Shown in pieces: positions 17,372 to 25,617 of a DNA stretch of 64,000 bases. Within the stretch, counting starts at the first letter, position 1. The number at the start of each line of letters is the position of its first letter. A program made the position numbers and the translations under genes. Under the pieces are notes generated by a model, which searched no databases, had not been told where the DNA came from, and saw only the letters and a list, made by a program, of their open reading frames with translations. The DNA is from Cohaesibacter marisflavi (GTDB lineage: Bacteria; Pseudomonadota; Alphaproteobacteria; Rhizobiales; Cohaesibacteraceae): assembly GCF_900115225.1 (NCBI RefSeq), contig NZ_FOVR01000014.1:1-64000 (forward strand), read 5' to 3'.

Positions 17372-18354
17372 GCCGTCTGGAAGGCCTCAAGGACTCCCCA
17401 CAAACACATCATCTGTTTCAGGCCTTACGTCTGATCGAGACCGTTTATGCCAACAATCCACGCCTTGGTCGCTCCCGCAGGCCCTCTGAGGATGCGGTGC
17501 GCTTCGGTCAGGAACCAGAGCTTGCTTTTCCAAGTTCGACCATTGCAGCTTTTAAAAGCAATCCGGAGACGGGCTCCCCCCGTTTAACGCAACATGCGTT
17601 CGGTCTGTTTGGCCCCAACGGAGCCTTGCCTCTGCATTTGACGGAATATGCCAGAGATCGCCTGCGCAACCAGCATGACCCGACCTTTGTGGCCTTTGCT
17701 GACATGTTCCACCATCGCATGATCTCCCTGTTTTATCGCGCGTGGACAACAGGCGAACCGGCTCCGTCCTTTGATCGCGTTGACGATGATCCCTTCGGAG
17801 AAAAGCTTGACGCCATCGCGGGCGTCGCTGGCGAGGCCTTCAATTGCCGTGACGCCATGCCGGATCTGGCTCGTCGGCATTTTTCGGGCCTTCTGTCGGC
17901 AAGTCCTCGCAACGAATCCGGCCTGGTTGCCATCCTGAAGCGGTTTTTCAATGCGCCCATAACCATTGAAAGCTTCGTTGGTAGCTGGCTTCATCTGGAA
18001 CCCCATGATCGCGGACGTCTGGGCGCTGTGGCCCTTGGACAAGGCGCCAACCTTGGCGAGAAAGTCTGGTCCCGAGAAGCCAAATTCCGCATTCGGATCG
18101 GTCCGCTATCTCTTGCAGACTATGAGCGTCTGCTCCCGGGGGGCCGAAGCATCAAGCGCCTTGGCGCCATCGTCCGCACTTATGCAGGAGACACTCTGGA
18201 GTGGGACGTCAATCTCATCCTCAAAAAGGAAGAGGTGCCACCAACCATTCTTGGCGCGAACAGTGCTCTGGGACAGACAAGCTGGATTGGCACTCGGGAT
18301 GATGAGGATGCCGACGATCTACATATTACGGCTCCGACGCATCACGCGCTGTGA
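17335..18354 (+). CDS. tssG: T6SS baseplate protein TssG
   Basis: The 339-residue protein carries TssG features: FQALRLIETVYANNPRLGRS with a following VRFGQEPELAFPSSTI, then GLFGPNGALPLHLTEY, DMFHHRMISLFYRAW and the later LGEKVWSREAKFRIRIGPL. It completes the baseplate wedge with TssE and TssF. Translation probably couples to tssF through the 37-base overlap. Confidence 0.95.
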   Translation: MASQEREAGPDLSRLEGLKDSPQTHHLFQALRLIETVYANNPRLGRSRRPSEDAVRFGQEPELAFPSSTIAAFKSNPETGSPRLTQHAFGLFGPNGALPLHLTEYARDRLRNQHDPTFVAFADMFHHRMISLFYRAWTTGEPAPSFDRVDDDPFGEKLDAIAGVAGEAFNCRDAMPDLARRHFSGLLSASPRNESGLVAILKRFFNAPITIESFVGSWLHLEPHDRGRLGAVALGQGANLGEKVWSREAKFRIRIGPLSLADYERLLPGGRSIKRLGAIVRTYAGDTLEWDVNLILKKEEVPPTILGANSALGQTSWIGTRDDEDADDLHITAPTHHAL

Positions 18355-18378
18355 GCACGACTTTACAGGGAAGAATCC

Positions 18379-21081
18379 ATGTCAGAAATCAGCCGAGTGG
18401 CCCTATTTGGCAAGTTAAACCAATTGGGGTTTCAAACCATCGAAAGCGCCACGGTTTTTTGTAAGATGCGCGGCAACCCCTATGTCGAGCTCGTTCACTG
18501 GATCCACCAGATCCTGCAATTGCAAGATAGCGATTTCCATCACCTGATCAAACACTATGACCTTGATGCATCGCGTCTTGCTTCCGATGTCGTGCGGAAT
18601 CTGGATAGTCTGCCGAGAGGTGCGACGGCGATTTCCGACCTCTCACCTCATCTGGAAGAAGCCGTCGAGCGCGCGTGGGTCTATGCTTCCCTACTGTTTG
18701 GAGAATCTCAGGTGCGCACCGGCTATCTGCTATTCGGGATTCTGAAGACATCCAGTCTCAAACGTCTCATCGAGACGATCTCCCCACAATTCGCCAAAAT
18801 CGATGCGGATCACTTCAGCAAAAATTATCAAGACCTTCTGGCAGGATCTCCCGAAGAGAAGCTATCCGCAAATGACAAAAGCGTTGCACTATCAGGTGAT
18901 CCCGGCGAGGCATCCAATGCCGTCCCAGCCCAACTTGGTGGCGGCAATGCCCTCTCCCAATTCTGTAGCGATTTGACCGAGAAAGCGCGCCAAGGCGAAA
19001 TCGATCCGATCGTCGGGCGGGATGAAGAAATCCGGCAGGTTATCGACGTGCTGATGCGTCGGAGGCAGAACAACCCAATTCTGACCGGCGAAGCGGGCGT
19101 CGGCAAAACGGCGGTTGTCGAGGGATTTGCCCTGCGCATTGCGCGCGGTGATGTGCCCGCCTCTCTTCGTGATGCACGCGTGCTCTCGCTTGATGTCGGG
19201 CTTCTTCAGGCAGGCGCATCCATGAAGGGGGAGTTTGAAAATCGCCTCAAAAGCGTGATTGAAGAGGTTCAGGCCAGCCCCAAACCGATCATCATGTTCG
19301 TTGATGAAACACATACGCTTGTTGGCGCGGGAGGCGCGGCAGGAACGGGCGATGCAGCCAATTTGCTCAAGCCTGCTCTGGCGCGCGGCACCTTGCGAAC
19401 GATAGGCGCCACCACATGGGCGGAATATAAGAAGCATATCGAGAAAGACCCAGCTTTAACCCGCCGCTTTCAGGTGGTGCAGGTTGATGAGCCGAATGAG
19501 GCGCGCGCCGTTCTCATGATGCGTTGTACGGCAGCGATGTTGGAGAAACATCATCAGGTGCAAATTCTGGACGAAGCCCTGGAAGCAGCCGTTAAATTGT
19601 CCGCTCGCTATATCCCGGCAAGGCAGTTGCCTGACAAATCCGTCAGTGTGCTCGATACGGCTTGTGCCCGTGTAGCCATCAGTCTTCATGCCGTGCCCGC
19701 ACCCGTTGATAATTGCCAACGGTACATCGAAGCCCTCCAGACCGAGTTGGACATCATTGGCCGCGACGAGGCTGCCGGTTTGCCCGTTGACGAAAGGCGA
19801 CAGCGTACAACCAAAATCTTGGAGGAAGAAACGGAACGCCTTCAAACCCTGACGGAGCGTTGGGACGCTGAAAAAGCGCTCGTTGAAGAAATCCTCGCGT
19901 TGCGGGCAAAATTAAGGACATCCGGCCTGCCTGTCGACACCATCGACGACGCACAAGACGAGACGGAGCCCTCTGTAGACGATGCTGCAACGCGTGAGGA
20001 AACACGCGCATTGCTGCTGGAAAAACAAATTGCGCTCTCAGAATTGCAGGGAGAGGCTCCCCTCATCCTGCCTATCGTTGATGCACAGGCCGTGGGGTCC
20101 GTGGTTGCCGACTGGACCGGAATACCGGTCGGGCGGATGGTGAAGGATGAAATCCGCACGGTTCTTGATCTTGCAACACATCTATCCAAACGGGTGATCG
20201 GTCAGGACCATGCCATGGAGATGATTACATCCCGTGTCAAAGCCTCCAGAGCCGGTCTTGACAATCCCTCAAAACCGATCGGTGTCTTCATGCTGGCGGG
20301 AACCTCCGGCGTTGGTAAAACCGAAACAGCGCTGGCACTGGCCGACGTGCTTTATGGCGGAGAGCAGAATGTCATCACCATCAACATGTCAGAATTTCAG
20401 GAAGCCCACACTGTCTCAAGCCTAAAAGGTGCGCCTCCGGGCTATGTCGGCTATGGCGAAGGTGGCGTACTAACAGAAGCCGTGCGTCGCAAGCCTTACT
20501 CTGTCATTTTGCTGGACGAGGTCGAAAAGGCCCATCCGGACGTCCACGAAATCTTCTTTCAAGTCTTCGACAAAGGCTTCATGGAAGATGGTGAAGGCCG
20601 GATGATCGATTTCAGAAACACGCTCATCTTGCTCACGTCCAATGTCGGTTCCGAAGTGATCATGGATCTTTGCGCCGATCCTGAGTTGATGCCAGACCCT
20701 GATGGCATGAGCAAGGCCTTGCGCGATCCTCTTCTCAAGGTATTCCCACCAGCCCTTCTGGGACGCATGGTCACCATTCCCTACTACCCGCTTAGCCCCG
20801 AGATGATTGGCAAGATCACCGACCTTCAACTGGAACGCATTCGCAAGCGGGTGCAGGACACCTATGGGGTACCGTTCACTTATTCCGACGCTGTGATCGA
20901 GACGATTGTTTCGCGCTGTCAGGAGCTGGAAAGCGGAGGCCGCATGATTGATGCCATCATCACCAACACGATGCTCCCTGCTATCTCGACAGAGTTTCTG
21001 ACACGCCAACTTGAGGGCGAGCAAATCGAGCGCATTGCCATTGATTTGGCTGATGGCGACTTCTCCTACGCATTCGACTGA
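18379..21081 (+). CDS. clpV: T6SS sheath-recycling AAA+ ATPase ClpV (TssH)
   Basis: The 900-residue protein has the ClpB-like layout: an N-terminal Clp_N region (about 1-155) that in this family binds the TssC helix, a first AAA+ domain with Walker A GEAGVGKT (237-244), a coiled-coil middle region (about 460-560) and a second AAA+ domain with Walker A GTSGVGKT (641-648). It unfolds contracted sheath so the subunits can be reused. Its size matches ClpV rather than general ClpB, and its place after tssG is usual. Confidence 0.96.
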   Translation: MSEISRVALFGKLNQLGFQTIESATVFCKMRGNPYVELVHWIHQILQLQDSDFHHLIKHYDLDASRLASDVVRNLDSLPRGATAISDLSPHLEEAVERAWVYASLLFGESQVRTGYLLFGILKTSSLKRLIETISPQFAKIDADHFSKNYQDLLAGSPEEKLSANDKSVALSGDPGEASNAVPAQLGGGNALSQFCSDLTEKARQGEIDPIVGRDEEIRQVIDVLMRRRQNNPILTGEAGVGKTAVVEGFALRIARGDVPASLRDARVLSLDVGLLQAGASMKGEFENRLKSVIEEVQASPKPIIMFVDETHTLVGAGGAAGTGDAANLLKPALARGTLRTIGATTWAEYKKHIEKDPALTRRFQVVQVDEPNEARAVLMMRCTAAMLEKHHQVQILDEALEAAVKLSARYIPARQLPDKSVSVLDTACARVAISLHAVPAPVDNCQRYIEALQTELDIIGRDEAAGLPVDERRQRTTKILEEETERLQTLTERWDAEKALVEEILALRAKLRTSGLPVDTIDDAQDETEPSVDDAATREETRALLLEKQIALSELQGEAPLILPIVDAQAVGSVVADWTGIPVGRMVKDEIRTVLDLATHLSKRVIGQDHAMEMITSRVKASRAGLDNPSKPIGVFMLAGTSGVGKTETALALADVLYGGEQNVITINMSEFQEAHTVSSLKGAPPGYVGYGEGGVLTEAVRRKPYSVILLDEVEKAHPDVHEIFFQVFDKGFMEDGEGRMIDFRNTLILLTSNVGSEVIMDLCADPELMPDPDGMSKALRDPLLKVFPPALLGRMVTIPYYPLSPEMIGKITDLQLERIRKRVQDTYGVPFTYSDAVIETIVSRCQELESGGRMIDAIITNTMLPAISTEFLTRQLEGEQIERIAIDLADGDFSYAFD

Positions 21082-21115
21082 GTTTTCAGAATCTTGAAAT
21101 AAAAGGATTTTACCG

Positions 21116-22183
21116 ATGGCCACCACTACCAAACACAAGTTTTATATTGTCGATCTCGTGCGCAATAAGCCCAAGAGCGAGTTCATCGAAGTACCTGCCT
21201 TCCGCGTTGATATCGAGTTCGAGGTGACGACGAAAGGCAAGACCCCTGCTCCTGAATCCCTGCTAAAGCGTCTGGAGGAAGACGCCCGCGAGGTGCTGGA
21301 AGGCAAGGAAGCAAAGATCAAGAAGCTTGCCTTCGACGCAGCTGAAGAAATCGATGGCCTGATGAAGGTGCGCCCTGTCACGCAGGATACCGCCCGGAAG
21401 GTCCAGATAATAACGGCAATCACCAACAAGGCGATCCGCGCGCTGATGGCTTCGGCCGAAGCGGAAGCCAAGAAGGTAGCGCAAGACCGCCTGAAGAAAG
21501 AAGCCCGCAACGATTCCAACCTTACTGAAGCAAGGGTCAAGACCGTAGTAAAATGGGGAAAATCCCTCCTAAAGATTTCCACCAGTGTTGGCAGACTGGT
21601 CGCAACTTCCGGAGCCGATGTCTCGGCTTATATCGCGATCGCCAAAGCACTGAAGGTCCTGTATGCCGATTTCAAAGAGCAAATGCGCGACGAGGAGAAA
21701 CTGAGGAAGGTCCTCGACTCCGCCCTGACCGATTTTGCCAAACACAAGGGCGAATTGACCAAAAAGAAACAAGAGGCTGACAAAAAGCTGGCCAGCTTTG
21801 CCAGCAAGGCCGAGAAAGCTAGGAAGGACTACCGCAACAATGTAACGAAAACCCGGCATTCAACAGACAATCTGTCCAAAGCCGCAGGTAAAATCCAGGC
21901 CAAGATGAAGGCTGCCGCAACGATCAAAGAAGGGGTCAAGATTGGAGCGGAATGCATGAAGCTCAAGGGGCAGGTGCGCGTTCTGGCAACGCGTCTCGAC
22001 AAGCAGGAAACCTTTCTGGACTATATCGAGGACGCGCTGAAGGATTTGGGCGCCAAGGTTGACGACAAAACACTATTGGAGCGGATTAAGGCTCTCGACC
22101 GGAAGACCATTCAGACCGAGGCCAAGAATGTCAAAGGCATTCTGAAGTCGATCACGTCAGCGGTTGAGGAATTTGCCACTTGA
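21116..22183 (+). CDS. Unrecognised basic, coiled-coil-rich protein in T6SS cluster
   Basis: The protein has 355 residues and no family is recognised. A short beta-like N-terminal part (about 1-40, FYIVDLV then FRVDIEFEV) is followed by almost continuous helix rich in Lys, Ala and Glu. A less charged stretch at about 144-180 (LLKISTSVGRLVATSGADVS, then AYIAIAKALKVL) might touch a membrane. Residues about 185-300 look strongly coiled-coil. There is no signal peptide and no cysteine-based metal site. It lies between clpV and the fused sheath-like gene, with a possible terminator after it. It could be a structural partner, an adaptor or an effector; the sequence does not decide. Confidence 0.75.
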   Translation: MATTTKHKFYIVDLVRNKPKSEFIEVPAFRVDIEFEVTTKGKTPAPESLLKRLEEDAREVLEGKEAKIKKLAFDAAEEIDGLMKVRPVTQDTARKVQIITAITNKAIRALMASAEAEAKKVAQDRLKKEARNDSNLTEARVKTVVKWGKSLLKISTSVGRLVATSGADVSAYIAIAKALKVLYADFKEQMRDEEKLRKVLDSALTDFAKHKGELTKKKQEADKKLASFASKAEKARKDYRNNVTKTRHSTDNLSKAAGKIQAKMKAAATIKEGVKIGAECMKLKGQVRVLATRLDKQETFLDYIEDALKDLGAKVDDKTLLERIKALDRKTIQTEAKNVKGILKSITSAVEEFAT

Positions 22184-22193
22184 TGGTTTTTGC

Positions 22194-22227
22194 TGCCCCG
22201 CTTGGGGCATCTCCCCGTAATTTTTTT
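22194..22227 (+). terminator. Possible terminator before the fused sheath-like gene
   Basis: Two alternative small stems are possible: TGCCCC/GGGGCA (22194-22199 with 22204-22209) and GGGG/CCCC (22204-22207 with 22213-22216). The second is followed by GTAA and seven Ts (22221-22227). This could end or attenuate the tssA-to-355-residue-protein transcript and make the fusion gene the first of a new unit. Confidence 0.45.
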
Positions 22228-22330
22228 CATTATGGCGCAAACCTTAAGGGGCCTCCCCTGCACTAACAAGGCAACAGGGCGTGCTCGGCAGACAAGCCGG
22301 TACGCCATCAGCCAAGTTAGGGACGGTTCA

Positions 22331-25273
22331 ATGTCAAAAAGCGGACAGAAGTTCGTCGCGCGCAACAGGGCGCCTCGGGTACAGATCGAATATGACGTGG
22401 AGCTCTATGGAGCCGAGAAGAAAGTCCAGCTTCCGTTTGTCATGGGAGTCATGTCAGATCTTTCCGGAAAATCCGATGCTTCCCTCCCAAGCGTTGCTGA
22501 TCGAAAATTTCTGGAAATTGATATCGATAATTTCGATGAGCGCATGAAAGCGCTTCGCCCGAGAGCGGCCTTCTCGGTGCCAAACACCCTGACTGGTGAC
22601 GGCAATCTGAACATCGATCTTTCGTTCGAAAGCATGGAGGATTTTTCTCCGGCCGCAATCGCAAAAAAGGTATCTCCCCTGAACAAGCTGCTTGAAGCAA
22701 GAACCCGGCTTTCTCATCTCGCCACTTATATGGACGGCAAGACGGGAGCTGAAGATCTTATTGCCAAGCTGATAGCCGATCCTCAGGCGCTCACCGCTAT
22801 TCTCGCGTCAGCGGGAGATTCTTCCGCCACGCCTCAAAACCATGCAGAAGCCATTGAAAGTTTGAGGCAAGCGGCATCCAATACAGAAATGGCGGCAGAA
22901 GAAGATACAACTGGGGCCGCCCTTAATAGCCTGCGCGATATCCCTAGCCGCGACCTTCAGGAAAAGCCAGACGAGAGACACGCGGCGTTTGAAAGCCTGC
23001 TATCCTCATCGGCCGCCCCATCCATGGAAGAAGAAGACCCGACCGAGGCTGTGTTCGATGCGTTGCGGTCACATCAGACCGAGCCAGAAGTAGATGACGA
23101 CGAAAGGGACATCGCCTTCAACAGTCTTCTGGCAGGGCGCGACGAAGGCGAGAGCGGAGAACAGCAAGATCTTGGCCTGATTTCCGATGGAGAACAGGAT
23201 CTTGATTTATTGCTTGCTGACGAAGACGCGCCTGACGCCGACGATACAAAGGCAAGCTTTTCTGATCTGGAAGCAGATGGTGATACAACGATAGAAAGCC
23301 CCTCATTCGACTTGGATGAGGCCGGCTCTCAGGACAGTGAGTTGCCTCTCGATGGGCTGTTTGAAGAGCAAGACGCAGAGGACGATGATCAGCCTGACGA
23401 GCTGGAAGCGCTCCTACTAGATCGTGATGATGATGAAGAGGAAGAGAGCGAAGACGAACCAACGATCACGGAGCCTTTTGGCATTCTTTCCCTTGACCAA
23501 CCCCAAGATATTGACGCATCGCGGCCCAAATTCCGCATAGCGCTTTTGGGCGATTTTACAGGGCGTGCCAACCGTGGGGATCTGGCAACGGGCGATGATC
23601 TCGCCAATCGCAAGCCGATCAAACTCGATGTCGACAATCTAGACACCATCATAGCCAGATTTGCGACTACCTTGCTTCTGCCTTTGGGCAAGGATGGTGC
23701 TGGCATCGAAGTCAAGTTAAACAGTCTTGATGACCTTCATCCCGATGAACTCTATGAAAATGTGTCAATTTTCGAAGAGCTGTCTTCCCTCCGCCAAAGC
23801 GTCGCCGCTGGCACCGCCTCGTCTCTTTCCAAACTGAGAGACCTCACTGTCGAACCAATCGATATCGAACATTTGCCACGAACCAGAGCCAAGGGCAGTT
23901 CCGTGCCGGCCAACCGAAAACTCGGCGATTTCCAGCGTTTGATCGGTGATGAAGAAGGCATCACAGTCACAGCAACACCAGCAGAAGACCTTATCAATCG
24001 AGTGGTTGCCCCTTATGTGAAGGCAGCCGCGGACCCCGATCAACAAAGCTATCTTGCGGCCATCGACAACGCCTTGTCAGGTGTCATGAGAGCCATTTTG
24101 CATCATCCGGATTTTCAGGCCGTCGAGTCAACCTGGCGTTCGCTTGACTTGCTTGCCAGACGGGTCGAGACCGACGCTTCGCTCGAGATTGTTCTCTATG
24201 ATGTCTCAGCCGAAGAATGGGCTGCGGATCTGTCCGCTCAGGATGAGTTGTCTGAAAGTGGTCTCTTCCGGATGCTGGCCGAAGAGCCGCGCCTTGATGA
24301 GGCTCAAGGCCCCCTGTCTGCTATTTTCGGGCTGTACAGCTTGGAGGAAACCCCACCCCACGCGGAGCTTCTCGCCCGTATGGCAAAGATTTCTGCATGG
24401 ATGAAAGCGCCGTTTGTTTCGGCCATCTCTCCGAAGTTTCTTGAAATATCTAAAGAGGATCGTCATCCGGCAACAGCCAAATCATGGGACGCCATGCGCG
24501 CGCTACCGGAAGCGGCCTATGTCGGCCTTGCCTCGCCGCGCTTTTTATTGCGGTTGCCATATGGACGCAAAACCGAACCGGTAGACCCTTTCGATTTTGA
24601 AGAATTCACCCTTCGCAGTGGTTTGAAAGGCATGCTCTGGGCCAATCCCGTCATTCTATCAGCAATCCTGATGGCAAAAACCGTGAGCAGCATGGGCAAA
24701 TCGATGGAGTTGGGCAAGATCATGTCTCTGGATGACATGCCAGTCCACACCATGAATGATCAGTTTGGCGACCAGATCGCCTTGCCCTGCACCGAGCGCC
24801 TTCTGAACACGCGTACAATGGCCGATGTCGTGACACGCGGCTTCATCCCGCTGCTGTCCGTCAAGGGGCGCAACGAAGTGCGGCAAGGCTCCTTTCAGGC
24901 ATTGAGCGGCTCGATGCTCGCAGGCCCTTGGGCTTCCATCACGACGCCTGCCAATGCAACAGGTGATACGACCCTCAGTTTTTCGGCCGCGCTATCGAAA
25001 TCCGATGAAGACACCGAAATTGAAAATGAAGATTTGGCGTCAGAAATCTCAGGCACTGGCGACGATGATCTCGGACTAGACCTCGATCTGACCGCTGACG
25101 ATAGCGATAGTGACGCGCTTACCGACGATGACGCTGACAGCAACGGTGATGTGGATCTGGATAGCCTGTTGGCTGAGTTCGATGATGAAACAGATGACAC
25201 GCCGTCTTCGGACGACGACGAAGACGAAGACGATCTCGATGCCGAGCTGGCAGCACTTCTGGAGGGGCTATGA
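22331..25273 (+). CDS. Fused T6SS sheath-like protein: TssB - acidic linker - TssB-like - truncated TssC-like
   Basis: The protein has 980 residues from the ATG at 22331, which starts MSKSGQKFVARNRAPR like TssB; a 47-codon upstream extension has no TssB counterpart. Residues 1-160 are a complete TssB copy. Residues about 165-395 are an acidic linker with repeated AFxSLL-type motifs. Residues about 396-500 are a second VipA/TssB-like domain (FRIALLGDFTGR, IKLDVDNLDTI, LDDLHPDELYENV). Residues about 551-870 match TssC (HHPDFQAVESTWRSLDLL, ASPRFLLRLPYGRKTEPVD). The C-terminal TssC domain found in the normal TssC at 11975-13477 is missing, and an acidic tail (about 880-980) takes its place. It may cap, join or regulate the sheath. 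Domain identities are confident; function is not. Confidence 0.9.
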   Translation: MSKSGQKFVARNRAPRVQIEYDVELYGAEKKVQLPFVMGVMSDLSGKSDASLPSVADRKFLEIDIDNFDERMKALRPRAAFSVPNTLTGDGNLNIDLSFESMEDFSPAAIAKKVSPLNKLLEARTRLSHLATYMDGKTGAEDLIAKLIADPQALTAILASAGDSSATPQNHAEAIESLRQAASNTEMAAEEDTTGAALNSLRDIPSRDLQEKPDERHAAFESLLSSSAAPSMEEEDPTEAVFDALRSHQTEPEVDDDERDIAFNSLLAGRDEGESGEQQDLGLISDGEQDLDLLLADEDAPDADDTKASFSDLEADGDTTIESPSFDLDEAGSQDSELPLDGLFEEQDAEDDDQPDELEALLLDRDDDEEEESEDEPTITEPFGILSLDQPQDIDASRPKFRIALLGDFTGRANRGDLATGDDLANRKPIKLDVDNLDTIIARFATTLLLPLGKDGAGIEVKLNSLDDLHPDELYENVSIFEELSSLRQSVAAGTASSLSKLRDLTVEPIDIEHLPRTRAKGSSVPANRKLGDFQRLIGDEEGITVTATPAEDLINRVVAPYVKAAADPDQQSYLAAIDNALSGVMRAILHHPDFQAVESTWRSLDLLARRVETDASLEIVLYDVSAEEWAADLSAQDELSESGLFRMLAEEPRLDEAQGPLSAIFGLYSLEETPPHAELLARMAKISAWMKAPFVSAISPKFLEISKEDRHPATAKSWDAMRALPEAAYVGLASPRFLLRLPYGRKTEPVDPFDFEEFTLRSGLKGMLWANPVILSAILMAKTVSSMGKSMELGKIMSLDDMPVHTMNDQFGDQIALPCTERLLNTRTMADVVTRGFIPLLSVKGRNEVRQGSFQALSGSMLAGPWASITTPANATGDTTLSFSAALSKSDEDTEIENEDLASEISGTGDDDLGLDLDLTADDSDSDALTDDDADSNGDVDLDSLLAEFDDETDDTPSSDDDEDEDDLDAELAALLEGL

Positions 25274-25587
25274 TGCTTGATGGAGATAACACCACCCCGG
25301 ACGAGACCGTCAGCGAAAATGGAACCGCCGCCTCCATCCTCATAGCGCAGCTTGATGAGGGCTATTGGCTTATCGAGGGTGACCAGCATCTCGCTGCATT
25401 GCTATCAGCGGAAGAGCCTTACCCAACGCCTGTTTATTGTGTCCGGTTTGCAAGCAAGTTCGAGATGGCCTCCCTGCCCTCAGGCGGCATAGACACTGCC
25501 GATCTGTGGGCCATTCACACCGGCATTATCGATCGCCTGAAGCGCGAGAACCAACTCGTCCTTGTCGACTATTCGCAAAGCGCATGA
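25270..25587 (+). CDS. Unrecognised 105-residue acidic protein
   Basis: It begins with an ATGA overlap on the fusion gene's stop and ends 30 bases before vgrG. The sequence is acidic, with a mostly beta-looking centre (SILIAQLDEGYWLIEGDQHL, then PTPVYCVRF) and a helical end. No family or catalytic motif is recognised. Position suggests a small partner of the fusion protein or of VgrG, such as a loading or immunity protein. A second ATG at 25273 is an equally good start. Confidence 0.7.
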   Translation: MMLDGDNTTPDETVSENGTAASILIAQLDEGYWLIEGDQHLAALLSAEEPYPTPVYCVRFASKFEMASLPSGGIDTADLWAIHTGIIDRLKRENQLVLVDYSQSA

Positions 25588-25617
25588 CCCTTCTTTCAAA
25601 CGGTGAAAGGTAAAATA

